From assembly GCA_902597175.1 (NCBI GenBank), contig CACJWN010000001.1, positions 62,001-126,000 on the forward strand: a stretch of DNA of 64,000 bases, written 5' to 3'. Source of the stretch: an uncultured Pelagibacteraceae bacterium. Lineage in GTDB: Bacteria; Pseudomonadota; Alphaproteobacteria; Pelagibacterales; Pelagibacteraceae. A program made the translations under genes and the position numbers. Positions 45,582-54,545 of the stretch are shown piece after piece (positions within the stretch are counted from its first letter, which is position 1; every line of letters starts with the position of its first letter). The notes beneath the pieces are model-generated. The model was given only the letters and a program-made list of their open reading frames with translations, ran no database searches and was not told where the DNA came from.

Positions 45582-46657
45582 TATAACTTTAAACCTGGCC
45601 CTTTCATGTAGGGAGCATTTTCATCTAAAGGCCATCTGGATTTGGCTTCGACATCAATTTTATTTAATAAATTTTTTTTAAATCTTTGAATACCAGCCCA
45701 GGCAATCATAGCAGCGTTATCACCACAAAATTTTAAATTAGGATAAACAGTTTTAAATCCTACCTCGTCGGAAAGTTTTTTTAAATTTTCTCTTATCGAA
45801 AGATTAGCAGCCACACCTCCAGCTACAACTAAATTAATATTTAATGTATTAATTTTTTCTTTAAACATTTCAATTGCAATTTTTGTTTTTTTATAAAGAA
45901 TTTTGTTTATCGTATTTTGAAAAGACGCTGCAAGATTAAATTTTAATTTATCGTTACCATTTATTTTTTTTGCCTGTCTTAAAACTGCAGTTTTTAGTCC
46001 AGCAAATGACAAATTACATCCTGCTTTATTTATTATTGGTTCAGGAAGTTTAAAAAAGTCTTTGTCTCCTAATTTTGCAAATTTCTCAACACTCGGTCCT
46101 CCTGGATATCCTAGATCTAGCATCTTCGCAGTTTTATCAAATGCTTCGCCTAAAGCATCGTCGATTGTGGTTCCTAATTGTTCGTATTCATTAATATTTT
46201 TCACTATTAGATATTGGGAATGACCTCCAGAGATTAATAAAAGTAAATATGGGAATTGAATTTTATTTTCTAATCCTGGACTAAGAGCATGACCTTCTAA
46301 ATGATTAACTGCTACAAATGGCTTATTTGAAAATGCAGCAATTGTTTTACCTATGTTTAGACCAACTGTTAAACATACAATTAAGCCTGGACCTGCAGTA
46401 GCTGCAATGCCATCTATTTCATCTAAAGAAACTTTACTTTCCTCTAAAGCAGCTTTGATTATATATTCAATATTTTCTAAATGCGCTCTAGCTGCTAATT
46501 CAGGTACCACTCCTCCAAATTTTTTATGCTCTGAAATCTGACTCGAAACGATATTTGATAAAACATCTGCAGTGCCCTTATCATTTTCCCTTATTACAGC
46601 TGCTGCAGTTTCATCGCAGCTTGTTTCAATTCCTAAAAATGTAATCTTTTTTGTCAT
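45581..46657 (-). CDS. tsaD: tRNA N6-adenosine threonylcarbamoyltransferase TsaD
   Basis: A 358-aa ASKHA-fold protein (Gcp/YgjD). GIETSCDETAAAVI is the ATP-binding start; AVNHLEGHALSPG gives the two metal-binding His residues; LLISGGHSQYLIV, LGEAFDKTAKMLDLGYPGGPSVEKFA, VAGGVAANLSIRENL and YPNLKFCGDNAAMIAWAG complete the signature. With TsaB and TsaE it transfers threonylcarbamoyl to A37 of ANN-decoding tRNAs. Divergent from hemC; the tsaD/hemC divergence is a conserved alphaproteobacterial arrangement. Confidence 0.97.
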   Translation of the reverse strand: MTKKITFLGIETSCDETAAAVIRENDKGTADVLSNIVSSQISEHKKFGGVVPELAARAHLENIEYIIKAALEESKVSLDEIDGIAATAGPGLIVCLTVGLNIGKTIAAFSNKPFVAVNHLEGHALSPGLENKIQFPYLLLLISGGHSQYLIVKNINEYEQLGTTIDDALGEAFDKTAKMLDLGYPGGPSVEKFAKLGDKDFFKLPEPIINKAGCNLSFAGLKTAVLRQAKKINGNDKLKFNLAASFQNTINKILYKKTKIAIEMFKEKINTLNINLVVAGGVAANLSIRENLKKLSDEVGFKTVYPNLKFCGDNAAMIAWAGIQRFKKNLLNKIDVEAKSRWPLDENAPYMKGPGLKL

Positions 46658-46712
46658 CTCTTTAAAAAATTAAAATAGTATAAAATAATTCTATCAAATA
46701 TATAATCAATTA

Positions 46713-47630
46713 ATGACAAAAATTACAATTGGAGCTCGAGGCAGTAAACTCTCATTAGCCTATGTAACAAAAGTTAAGGAGCTATTAGTAAAAAATAATA
46801 AAGACCTTAAAGAGGAGAACATTAATTTTAAAGCAATAAAAACATCAGGCGATTTGAATTTAAATAAGAACATCTCAGAAATAGGTGGAAAAAATTTATT
46901 TTGTAAAGAAATTGAAGAAAGCTTATTAAAAAAAGAAATAGATATTGCTGTGCATTCTCTAAAAGATATGGAGGCAAATGAAAATGAAGGCCTTTTGATA
47001 GGAGCGTATTTAAAAAGAAACGATTACCGTGATGTAATAATTAGTGAAAAAATTAAAAGTATTTCTGATTTAAAAAAAGGCGTAAAAATCGGTTCAAGTT
47101 CAAAAAGGAGAGAACTTCAATTAAAAAAAATTAATAATAAAATTTCTGTAATCAATATTCGGGGAAATATTGACACTAGAATAAATAAGATTAATGAAAA
47201 CAAATTAGATGGAATCATTCTTGCGGCTGCCGGAGTTAAATCACTTAAACTCGATAAAAAAATAAGCTTTACTTTTAATTGTGAGCATATTCTACCAGCG
47301 GTTGGACAAGGAATAATTGCTGTGCAATGTAGAAAGGAAGATGAAATTAAAAATTTGATTAAAAGAATAAATGATAGTGCAACTAGTCTTTGCGCAATAG
47401 CCGAAAGAAAAATGCTTCAAACTATCGGAGGTGATTGCGAAACTGCAATAGGTGGGTTAGCTGAAATTGAAAACCATAATTTAAAACTTAAAGCTCAGCT
47501 TTTTTCCGATACCGGTCAAGAGAGTTTTGAATACGAGCTTATAGGAAGAGAGGCAGACGCGTCTTTTATTGGAAAAAGTGTTGGAGAAAAATTATTAGAT
47601 CTAGCTGGAGAAAAATTTAAAAAAAAATGA
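46713..47630 (+). CDS. hemC: Hydroxymethylbilane synthase (porphobilinogen deaminase)
   Basis: A 305-aa enzyme: KITIGARGSKLSLAYVTKV at the start, FCKEIEESLLKKEIDIAVHSLKDME, KIGSSSKRRELQL, INIRGNIDTRINKI, ILPAVGQGIIAVQCR and the cofactor loop IGGDCETAIGGLAEI, where the Cys binds the dipyrromethane cofactor. It polymerises four porphobilinogens into hydroxymethylbilane. It overlaps hemD by 4 bases (ATGA), so the two next steps are made together. Confidence 0.97.
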   Translation: MTKITIGARGSKLSLAYVTKVKELLVKNNKDLKEENINFKAIKTSGDLNLNKNISEIGGKNLFCKEIEESLLKKEIDIAVHSLKDMEANENEGLLIGAYLKRNDYRDVIISEKIKSISDLKKGVKIGSSSKRRELQLKKINNKISVINIRGNIDTRINKINENKLDGIILAAAGVKSLKLDKKISFTFNCEHILPAVGQGIIAVQCRKEDEIKNLIKRINDSATSLCAIAERKMLQTIGGDCETAIGGLAEIENHNLKLKAQLFSDTGQESFEYELIGREADASFIGKSVGEKLLDLAGEKFKKK

Positions 47631-48325
47631 ATATTATAATAACGAGACCGCTAATAGATTCTGAGGATTTAATGGGAAAATTATTTTCTTTAGGTCATAA
47701 AATTATTCATCTGCCAACCTTAAAAATCTCTAAAGTAGAACTTGATCCTATTGATCCTGAGAAATACAACGCTTTTATATTTACAAGTGCTAATGCAATT
47801 AGGTTTTTAAAACTATTAAAACCAGATAGAAATAAACTTTGTTTCTGCGTTGGAGCAATTACAGAAAAGATTGTAAGACAACAAGGTTATAACAATACTA
47901 TTTCAGCTGGCGGCACGATAAACGCCTTAAAAAATATTATTGTTAATTCAGGTGACTTAGATAAAAAAAAAATCTTAGCGTATATATGTGGAGACAATAT
48001 CGCTTCAGACTTAGATTTAGAGCTGCAAAAAGAGGGATTTCAAATAGATAAAATCATCAATTATACTTCAGAAAAAATTAAAGAATTAAACGCGGATACG
48101 AATAATTTAATTAACAATCATCCTCCTGACATAATTTTTATTTACTCCAAAAGGAGCGCGGAAAGCTTTAATGAACTTATGAAAAAATATTCACTTAAAG
48201 GGCTGATGACAGAGTCAAGAGTTATGTGTATAAGTGATAAAGTTTTAAATGTATTAAAACAGTCTGGTTGGAAAAAACTAGAAATTTTCGAAGCTGGGGA
48301 AGAATTAACAAAATTAAAAAAATAG
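47627..48325 (+). CDS. hemD: Uroporphyrinogen-III synthase
   Basis: A 232-aa protein with the HemD bilobal pattern: NIIITRPLIDSEDLMGKLFSLGHKIIHLPTLKI, FIFTSANAIRFLKLL, CFCVGAITEKIVRQQGYN in the first lobe and IFIYSKRSAESFNELMKKYSL and VMCISDKVLNVLKQSGWKKLEIF in the second. Sequence conservation in HemD is always low; position after hemC makes the call firm. It closes hydroxymethylbilane to uroporphyrinogen III, the substrate of HemE encoded at 30 kb. Four bases separate it from the MscS gene. Confidence 0.92.
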   Translation: MNIIITRPLIDSEDLMGKLFSLGHKIIHLPTLKISKVELDPIDPEKYNAFIFTSANAIRFLKLLKPDRNKLCFCVGAITEKIVRQQGYNNTISAGGTINALKNIIVNSGDLDKKKILAYICGDNIASDLDLELQKEGFQIDKIINYTSEKIKELNADTNNLINNHPPDIIFIYSKRSAESFNELMKKYSLKGLMTESRVMCISDKVLNVLKQSGWKKLEIFEAGEELTKLKK

Positions 48326-48329
48326 TTTA

Positions 48330-49421
48330 ATGGAAGTATTAGAAAATTTTAAAAATTTATTTTTTGATGTTTGGAACAAGGGAATATCTGGAGTTAATAT
48401 TTCCGAAATTGTCATAGCATTGTTAATATTTCTTTTTTTTCTTTTTTTAAGAGGCATCTTTTCAAAATTTGTTATTAGGCGATTAGAAAATTACGTATCA
48501 AAAACTACAAATAATTTTGATAATTCGTTAGTTTTTTCTATGGAAGGACCAGCAAAATTCTTTCCAATTGTTTTAGGATTTTTTGTATCTACAAGCTATT
48601 TAACCATTGAAAGTCAAGCAGCAGAATTCCTTGAAACCATTAATCGTTCTTTGATAACAATTTTAATTTTTTGGACCTTTCATCAAATAATTGGACCACT
48701 TTCAGCTGTCATTAAATCAATAGGAGATCTTATTTCTCGGGATCTTGTGAACTGGATTATAAAAGCCATAAAAGTTTTAATCTTTATATTAGGAGTAGCT
48801 GCGGTATTAGAACTTTGGGGAATAAAAATTGGGCCCATCATTGCTGGTCTAGGTTTATTTGGTGTTGCAGTAGCATTAGGCGCACAAGATTTATTTAAGA
48901 ATCTTATTTCAGGAATTTTAGTTTTAGTCGAAAGGAGATTCCAAGTTGGTGATTGGATTTTTGTTGAGGATGTTATAGAGGGAACAGTTGAGTCTATTGG
49001 CTTTAGGTCTACCGTTGTTAGAAGATTTGATAAATCTTTAGCTACAATACCGAATTTTCAATTTGCTGAGAAAGCAGTAATAAATAATTCTCAAATTACC
49101 AATAGAAGAATTAATTGGATTATAGGCCTTGAATACAGAACAACTAGCAAGCAACTTTCAGATATTAAAAAAGAAATTGAAGAATATATAAAAAAGAGTG
49201 AGCATTTCACTACTTCTGAAAACACTATTCTCTCTGTAAAAATTGATCAGTTTGCAGCAAGCTCTATAGATATTAAATTAATATGTTTTACCAAAACTAA
49301 ACACTATCTAGAATGGATGAAAGTAAAAGATATTCTCGCTATCGAAATCAAAAATATTGTTGAAAAACATAAGGCATCTTTTGCTTTCCCGAGCACATCA
49401 ATTTATGTGGAGAAAAATTAA
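48330..49421 (+). CDS. MscS-family mechanosensitive channel
   Basis: A 363-aa small-conductance channel. Three to four membrane helices lead to the pore-lining segment LWGIKIGPIIAGLGLFGVAVALGAQDLFKNLISGILVLVERRFQVGDWI, with the Gly/Ala-rich TM3 typical of MscS. The beta domain follows with GTVESIGFRSTVVRRFDKSLATIPNFQFAEKAVINNSQITNRR, then the alpha/beta cytoplasmic vestibule. It opens under membrane tension to release solutes during hypo-osmotic shock. It overlaps the YggT gene by one base. Confidence 0.95.
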   Translation: MEVLENFKNLFFDVWNKGISGVNISEIVIALLIFLFFLFLRGIFSKFVIRRLENYVSKTTNNFDNSLVFSMEGPAKFFPIVLGFFVSTSYLTIESQAAEFLETINRSLITILIFWTFHQIIGPLSAVIKSIGDLISRDLVNWIIKAIKVLIFILGVAAVLELWGIKIGPIIAGLGLFGVAVALGAQDLFKNLISGILVLVERRFQVGDWIFVEDVIEGTVESIGFRSTVVRRFDKSLATIPNFQFAEKAVINNSQITNRRINWIIGLEYRTTSKQLSDIKKEIEEYIKKSEHFTTSENTILSVKIDQFAASSIDIKLICFTKTKHYLEWMKVKDILAIEIKNIVEKHKASFAFPSTSIYVEKN

Positions 49422-49717
49422 TGAAATCAATATTAATTCTGTTTGATAATATTGTCAGTCTATACATATGGGTTTTGATAATACACGTTATATTTAGTTG
49501 GTTAGTTGCCTTTAATGTTTTAAACACAAGTAATCGTTTTGTTTATTCTGTTTTAGACATTTCTTACAAACTGACAGCACCACCTCTTAACTTTATAAGA
49601 AAGTTTTTGCCTAACTTAGGGTCTATAGATATTTCTCCTGTGATACTGATCTTAGGATTAATGTTTTTTAGAAATTTAGTTTTTGAAATGTTAGCACCAG
49701 GGTTATTTTTAAGATGA
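49421..49717 (+). CDS. YggT-family membrane protein
   Basis: A 98-aa protein with two membrane helices and the YggT core: LYIWVLIIHVIFSWLVAFNVLNTSNRFVYSVLDISYKLTAPPLNFIRKFLPNLGSIDISPVILILGLMFF. The stretch TAPPLNFIRKFLPNLGSIDISP is the family signature. YggT proteins are linked to osmotic shock resistance and to cell-division or membrane functions; the mechanism is unknown. It overlaps the upstream MscS gene by 1 base and folD by 4, forming one operon. Confidence 0.92.
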   Translation: MKSILILFDNIVSLYIWVLIIHVIFSWLVAFNVLNTSNRFVYSVLDISYKLTAPPLNFIRKFLPNLGSIDISPVILILGLMFFRNLVFEMLAPGLFLR

Positions 49718-50556
49718 TTATTGATGGGAAAAAAGAAGCAGAGATTATTAGAAATGAAATTAAAAAAGAAATTTCAGATTTGAAGAAAATGAATGGCAAA
49801 ACACCCACTTTGACAGTTATTCTAATCGGAGATTTTGCACCAAGTTTAATCTATGTAAAGAACAAAGAAAAAAGCGCTAAAGAGGTCGGTATCAAATCTG
49901 AAATTATAAAATATCCAAAAAATGTGAGCGAAAAGGATATTTTAGAAAAAATTAAAGAGCTAAATAAAAACGATGAAATTTCTGGTATTTTAGTTCAGCT
50001 CCCTTTGCCTAGCCAAATCAGTAAAAAGAAAATTATTAATGCAATACATCCATCTAAAGATGTTGATGGCTTTAACCCATTAAATGTTGGTAATCTTTCA
50101 TCAGGTTATGAATCAATTGTTCCCTGTACACCTTTAGGATGTCTTTATTTGATTAAAAAGATAGAACCAAATTTAGCAGGTAAACACGCTGTTATAATAG
50201 GAAGATCTAATTTAAACGGAAAACCAATGGCTCAATTATTATTAAAAGAAAATTGCACAGTAACTATTGCTCATTCAAAAACTGATGATTTACAAAATGA
50301 GTGCCTTAAAGCAGATATTTTAGTAGCAGCTGCCGGAGTTCCAAATTTAATCAAAAAAAATTGGGTAAAAAAAAATACGATTGTTATAGATGTTGGAATT
50401 AATAAAGTAGGAGAAAAAATAGTAGGAGATGTTAACTTTGACGAATTAAAGAACAATGTTAAAGCAATAACTCCTGTTCCTGGAGGTGTAGGGCCAATGA
50501 CAATTGCATGTTTGTTAAAGAATACTCTAACTTGTTTTAAAGCTCGCTTGACCTAG
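49714..50556 (+). CDS. folD: Bifunctional methylene-THF dehydrogenase/cyclohydrolase FolD
   Basis: A 280-aa enzyme: TPTLTVILIGDFAPSLIYVKNKEKSAKEVGI has the catalytic YxxxK (Y-V-K-N-K), then GILVQLPLPSQI, HPSKDVDGFNPLNVG, PCTPLGCLYLI, HAVIIGRSNLNGKPMAQLLL as the Rossmann motif and TPVPGGVGPMTIACLL. It interconverts methylene- and formyl-THF, feeding purine synthesis, and the methylene-THF used by MnmE/MnmG. Its 3' end overlaps the convergent psiE-like gene by 20 bases. Confidence 0.97.
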   Translation: MIIDGKKEAEIIRNEIKKEISDLKKMNGKTPTLTVILIGDFAPSLIYVKNKEKSAKEVGIKSEIIKYPKNVSEKDILEKIKELNKNDEISGILVQLPLPSQISKKKIINAIHPSKDVDGFNPLNVGNLSSGYESIVPCTPLGCLYLIKKIEPNLAGKHAVIIGRSNLNGKPMAQLLLKENCTVTIAHSKTDDLQNECLKADILVAAAGVPNLIKKNWVKKNTIVIDVGINKVGEKIVGDVNFDELKNNVKAITPVPGGVGPMTIACLLKNTLTCFKARLT

Positions 50557-50923
50557 ACTTTTCAATTTTTAAGTACCTGCTATTTCTAAATCTTATAATA
50601 ACTGTAGCAATCGCAACTATTAAAATAGCTAAAGAAATATAAATTAAGTTTGCAGGGTCACTCTCTTTATCTTGTAATATTATGAACCGAGCCAGCGCTG
50701 TAATAGCTATGATTAAAGGATATGTTATTCTTACGGATTGAGTTTCCCAATATGATCTCACTAAACCAATTACTTCGATATAAATGAACATTAAAAGTAA
50801 ATCAGCTAATGTAATGTCTTTGTTTTCGTACATTTCTTTCATTTCTAAAAAGAAAGCAATAATAGTTGATACAAGAACAACTATAACCGCAACTAACTGA
50901 ATATTTCGAATCGAACTGTTCAT
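50537..50923 (-). CDS. PsiE-like phosphate-starvation-inducible membrane protein
   Basis: A 128-aa inner-membrane protein with four helices: IQLVAVIVVLVSTIIAFFLEM, DLLLMFIYIEVIGLVRSYW, YPLIIAITALARFIIL and LIYISLAILIVAIATVIIRFR. The segment LLMFIYIEVIGLVRSYWETQSVRITYPLIIAITALARFII is the PsiE family core. PsiE responds to phosphate limitation in E. coli; its biochemical function is unknown. It lies between convergent folD and argG, 22 bases downstream of nothing on its own strand but argG follows it. Confidence 0.88.
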   Translation of the reverse strand: MNSSIRNIQLVAVIVVLVSTIIAFFLEMKEMYENKDITLADLLLMFIYIEVIGLVRSYWETQSVRITYPLIIAITALARFIILQDKESDPANLIYISLAILIVAIATVIIRFRNSRYLKIEKSRSSEL

Positions 50924-50945
50924 TTGATATTAATCTACCAAAAAT

Positions 50946-52130
50946 TTAGGCTTTATTTAACTGTTTAGAGTGAAATTTTATGAAATTTTCAACTTTTCTT
51001 TTATTAAATGTTTTATTTTCCTCAAAAGAAACTTTTTTCATTGAATAAGCTTTATTTTTTGTCCTTCTTGATAAAATAGTTACGTTACCTTTGAATAAGC
51101 TTAAAACAATATCACCAGATACTTTGTCTCTTTTTTTATCAATTAGTTTTTGTAATTTTAATCTTTTTTTTGAAAACCAGTAACCGTTATATACCAGCTC
51201 AGCATACTCTGGCATTATTCTCTCTTTTTTATGAGTAGTTTCTTTATCTAGAGTTACAGACTCGATAGCTCTATGTGCAGTATACAACAAAGTTCCACCT
51301 GGAGTTTCATAAACACCTCTAGATTTGATTCCAATAAATCTATTTTCAACTAAATCAACTCTTCCAATTCCATTTTTCCCAGCCAGAATATTCAATTTAC
51401 TCAAAAGCTTTTCAGGACTTAATTTTTTTCCATTTACTGCAATAGGGTCACTGTTTTTAAAAGTAATTTTTACTTTTGTAGGTCTGTTAGGAGCTTTTTG
51501 AGGTGAAACTGTTCTTTGATAAATAAATTCAGGAGCTGAGTTTTTTGGGTCTTCTAAAACTTTACCCTCCGTTGAGGTATGAAAAATATTATCATCCACA
51601 GAAAAAGGTGGAGCACCTTTTTTATCTTTAGGAATTGGTATATTGTTTTTTTTTGCGTATCTAATTAAATCTGCTCTTGATTGTAATTTCCACTCTCTCC
51701 ACGGTGCTATTATTTTAACCTTATTCTTACCAAAATATGCATATCCAAGTTCAAATCTCACTTGATCGTTGCCTTTTCCAGTCGCGCCATGTGAAACTGC
51801 AAAAGCCTTAAATTTTTTTGCAATTTCAACTTGTCTTTTTGCAATCAATGGCCTGGCAATAGATGTACCTAACAAATATACTCCTTCATAAACTGCATGC
51901 GCCCTTATCATGGGGAAAACATAATCTTTAACAAATATATTTTTAAGATTTTCTATAATTATCTTTTTAACACCTAGTCTTTTAGCATTTCTAACAATCT
52001 TTTTTTTATCTAAAACTTGTCCAATATCAGAGGTGTAAGCTATTATCTCAGCATTATAATTTTCTTGTAACCATCTTAAAATTATAGATGTATCTAAACC
52101 GCCTGAGTAGGCTAAAACAATTTTTTTCAT
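50946..52130 (-). CDS. argG: Argininosuccinate synthase
   Basis: A 394-aa enzyme: VLAYSGGLDTSIILRWLQENY is the ATP-pyrophosphatase loop, then EVYLLGTSIARPLIA-type YEGVYLLGTSIARPLIAKR, FAVSHGATGKGNDQVRFELGY, and IIAPWREW. The C-terminal part has VDLVENRFIGIKSRGVYETPGGTLLYTAHRA. It joins citrulline and aspartate in arginine synthesis. It is very rich in lysine at the C-terminus, but all motifs are intact. It starts one base from the stop of the IalB-like gene, so both share a transcript. Confidence 0.97.
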   Translation of the reverse strand: MKKIVLAYSGGLDTSIILRWLQENYNAEIIAYTSDIGQVLDKKKIVRNAKRLGVKKIIIENLKNIFVKDYVFPMIRAHAVYEGVYLLGTSIARPLIAKRQVEIAKKFKAFAVSHGATGKGNDQVRFELGYAYFGKNKVKIIAPWREWKLQSRADLIRYAKKNNIPIPKDKKGAPPFSVDDNIFHTSTEGKVLEDPKNSAPEFIYQRTVSPQKAPNRPTKVKITFKNSDPIAVNGKKLSPEKLLSKLNILAGKNGIGRVDLVENRFIGIKSRGVYETPGGTLLYTAHRAIESVTLDKETTHKKERIMPEYAELVYNGYWFSKKRLKLQKLIDKKRDKVSGDIVLSLFKGNVTILSRRTKNKAYSMKKVSFEENKTFNKRKVENFIKFHSKQLNKA

Positions 52131-52631
52131 TTAACTGCAAGTCTTTTTTGCTGTGTTGTATGCTTTTGTGAAACCCATCATTGAATAATGATCTGTAGTT
52201 TCAGCTCCTTCTGTAGTTCTTGCTTTGACAATTATATCTGTTGCTTTTTTCATAAGTTGAATAAATTTTTTTTCTTCTTGATCGTCTAATAACCAAGCAA
52301 ATTCTTTTTGAGAAAAAAATGAGTATCTTCTCTTCCCAGAGCTTGCAGTTACGCTAGATGTTTTGTAATCATGACCACTTGTCAAACTTACTTCATCTTT
52401 GATTTCTTCTGATGGCCTAAATGTTACAAATAGTTTAGATTTATCTCTTTTTACTGCTGCAGGTGCTCTTTTTGTAGGAACAGTTTGAGCAAAACAAATT
52501 TTTCCTTTATCAGTCTCTGCTACAAAACTTTCCCAGTTTTTATATTTTCCAGTTGATCTAGGTGCAACGGCAAGAGCATTAGAAGAAAAAATAACTAAAA
52601 TTAGTAATATAAAAATTTTTTTTAATAACAT
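52131..52631 (-). CDS. Invasion-associated locus B (IalB)-like exported protein
   Basis: A 166-aa protein with signal peptide KKIFILLILVIFSSNALA. The mature part reads KYKNWESFVAETDKGKICFAQTVPTKRAP and KLFVTFRPSEEIKDEVSLTSGH, the IalB pattern of W....d....C.a......... with regular beta strands, and ends with a Cys (KKTCS) that could pair with the first one. IalB is widespread in free-living Alphaproteobacteria and acts in the periplasm in an unknown way; the name comes from Bartonella and implies no virulence here. It directly precedes argG. Confidence 0.85.
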   Translation of the reverse strand: MLLKKIFILLILVIFSSNALAVAPRSTGKYKNWESFVAETDKGKICFAQTVPTKRAPAAVKRDKSKLFVTFRPSEEIKDEVSLTSGHDYKTSSVTASSGKRRYSFFSQKEFAWLLDDQEEKKFIQLMKKATDIIVKARTTEGAETTDHYSMMGFTKAYNTAKKTCS

Positions 52632-52674
52632 AATTTATTTTTATACTAAAAATTATCTATTTCAATGCTTTGAA

Positions 52675-53712
52675 TTAAGGAGATGGGTTTGGATTATTGT
52701 TGTGAATCACATTAATCTTTTCCATAATTTCATCAGACAGCTCAATATTAACACTATTTATATTTTCCTTTAATTGTTCCATAGTTGTTGCGCCTATTAT
52801 ATTACTAGTAACAAAAGGCCTAGAGTTAACGAATGCCTGAGCTAATTGTGCCATTGTCATATCGTATTCTTTAGCAAGTTTAAAGTACTCTTCATAAGCA
52901 TGCATTGCTAAAGGATTAAGATGTCTTTCCCATCCTTTAAATAAAGCTTGTCTAGAATTTTTTGGCATATTACCGTTTCTATATTTTCCTGAGAGAGCTC
53001 CTGTGGCTAAAGGGTAATAAACTAGAAGACCACATTTTTCTCTTATTGATATTTCAGACATACCAATTTCATAAGTCCTGTTTACTAAATTATAAGGGTT
53101 TTGAACTGACATCATCCTAGGTAAATTTTTATTTTTTGATAGTTCAATATATCTTGATAGTCCATATGGTGTTTCATTTGACATACCAATGTATCTAATT
53201 TTACCGCTTTTAATAAATTTTTCTAGAGCTTTGAGAATACTTTCAAAACTATTCCAATCACCCTCTTCGCTGTCCAAAGTGAAATCTCTTTTACCAAAAT
53301 AATTTGTAGACCTTTCTGGCCAATGTAACTGATACAAATCAATATAATCTGTTTTAAGCCTTCTTAAACTCCCATCGATTGCTTCACCTATTGTTTTTTC
53401 ATCAAAATTGTTTCCTCCACCTCTTATCCAGTTGCATCCCGGACCTGCTACTTTTGTAGCTAGAATTATTTTTTCTCTATTTTTTCTTTTTTCAAACCAA
53501 TTTCCAATCATAGTTTCAGTTTTACCGTAAGACTCTGAATTGGGTGGTACGGAATAAAGTTCTGCCGTGTCAAAAAAATTTATTCCACTCCCTATGGAAT
53601 AATCCATTTGTTCAAACGCATCTTTTTCAGTGTTTTGTGTGCCCCATGTCATAGTCCCTAAACATATCAAACTTACGTCTAAGTCAGTGGTGCCCAGTTT
53701 TTTAAATTTCAT
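52675..53712 (-). CDS. Aldo/keto reductase (Tas-like)
   Basis: A 345-aa AKR barrel: MKFKKLGTTDLDVSLICLGTMTWG at the start, FFDTAELYSVPPNSESYGKTETMIGNW with catalytic Asp and Tyr, KIILATKVAG with the Lys, YIDLYQLHWP with the His, and QNPYNLVNRTYE. The last part SNIIGATTMEQLKENINSVNIELSDEIM matches the cofactor end. The NADPH-dependent substrate is unknown; E. coli Tas is a similar protein. There are 43 bases between its stop and the IalB-like start. Confidence 0.92.
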   Translation of the reverse strand: MKFKKLGTTDLDVSLICLGTMTWGTQNTEKDAFEQMDYSIGSGINFFDTAELYSVPPNSESYGKTETMIGNWFEKRKNREKIILATKVAGPGCNWIRGGGNNFDEKTIGEAIDGSLRRLKTDYIDLYQLHWPERSTNYFGKRDFTLDSEEGDWNSFESILKALEKFIKSGKIRYIGMSNETPYGLSRYIELSKNKNLPRMMSVQNPYNLVNRTYEIGMSEISIREKCGLLVYYPLATGALSGKYRNGNMPKNSRQALFKGWERHLNPLAMHAYEEYFKLAKEYDMTMAQLAQAFVNSRPFVTSNIIGATTMEQLKENINSVNIELSDEIMEKINVIHNNNPNPSP

Positions 53713-53757
53713 AAAATTGCAACAATTATAATAGTTTTTTAGGTCAATTTTTGCCTA

Positions 53758-53787
53758 TTGAAAAGTATTTAAAAAAACATATATATT
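53758..53787 (+). promoter_or_regulatory. Possible promoter of the Bax-inhibitor-1 gene
   Basis: TTGAAA (53758-53763) and TATATA or TATATT (53780-53787) with a 16-18-base spacer lie directly before the ATG at 53793. The expected transcript start would be at or within a few bases of the ATG, suggesting a leaderless or very short-leader mRNA. No ribosome-binding site is visible. Confidence 0.4.
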
Positions 53788-53792
53788 AAGTT

Positions 53793-54545
53793 ATGGAAAT
53801 CAATAAACAAAGATCAACAGTACGTTCATCAGCCTCTGAAGCAATTATAGATCAAGGATTAAGATCTTATATGCTTAAAGTTTATAATTACATGGCTTCT
53901 GGTGTGCTGTTAACAGGATTTGTTGCTTTATTCTTTTTTAAAATGGCAGTCGTCACTTCTACTGAAGGTCAAATATTAGGTCTTACTAATTTTGGTAATA
54001 CAATTTATGCCTCGGGTTTAAAATGGGTAATAATGTTAGCTCCATTAGCAATTGTTTTTTATATGAGTTTTGGAATAGCAAAAATGTCTGCAGCTAAAGC
54101 ACAAACTACTTTTTGGATTTTCGCAGCATTAATGGGAGCATCACTATCATCAATATTTCTAATATATACTGGCGCTAGCATAACAAGAGTTTTCTTTATT
54201 ACGGCTGGTACTTTTGGAGCTATGAGCATTTATGGCTATACAACTAAAAAAGATCTTACAAAACTTGGCTCTTTTTTAATGATGGGTCTATTCGGAATAA
54301 TAATTGCATCATTAGTAAATATTTTTATGAAATCTTCAATGATGTATTTTGTTATCTCAATTATTGGTGTCCTAGTGTTTGTCGGTTTAACAGCTTATGA
54401 CACTCAAAAAATTAAAAATATGTATATGGTAAGTGATAGCGGCGAATTAATGGGCAAGAAAGCCGTCATGGGAGCTTTAACGCTTTACTTAGATTTCATA
54501 AACCTTTTCATAATGCTTCTAAGGCTTTTTGGCCAAAGAAGATAA
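53793..54545 (+). CDS. Bax inhibitor-1/YccA-family membrane protein
   Basis: A 250-aa protein with seven membrane helices. Family features: RSYMLKVYNYMASGVLLTGFVALFFFKM, LAPLAIVFYMSFGIAKMSAAKAQTTFW, GAMSIYGYTTKKDLTKLGSFLMMGLFGIIIASLVN, ISIIGVLVFVGLTAYDTQKIKNMY (two conserved Asp in the pH-sensing di-aspartyl region) and GALTLYLDFINLFIMLLRLFG. Bacterial members act as calcium-leak channels or regulate membrane proteases; here the role is inferred only. Convergent with the DUF2794 gene, without a spacer. Confidence 0.95.
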   Translation: MEINKQRSTVRSSASEAIIDQGLRSYMLKVYNYMASGVLLTGFVALFFFKMAVVTSTEGQILGLTNFGNTIYASGLKWVIMLAPLAIVFYMSFGIAKMSAAKAQTTFWIFAALMGASLSSIFLIYTGASITRVFFITAGTFGAMSIYGYTTKKDLTKLGSFLMMGLFGIIIASLVNIFMKSSMMYFVISIIGVLVFVGLTAYDTQKIKNMYMVSDSGELMGKKAVMGALTLYLDFINLFIMLLRLFGQRR

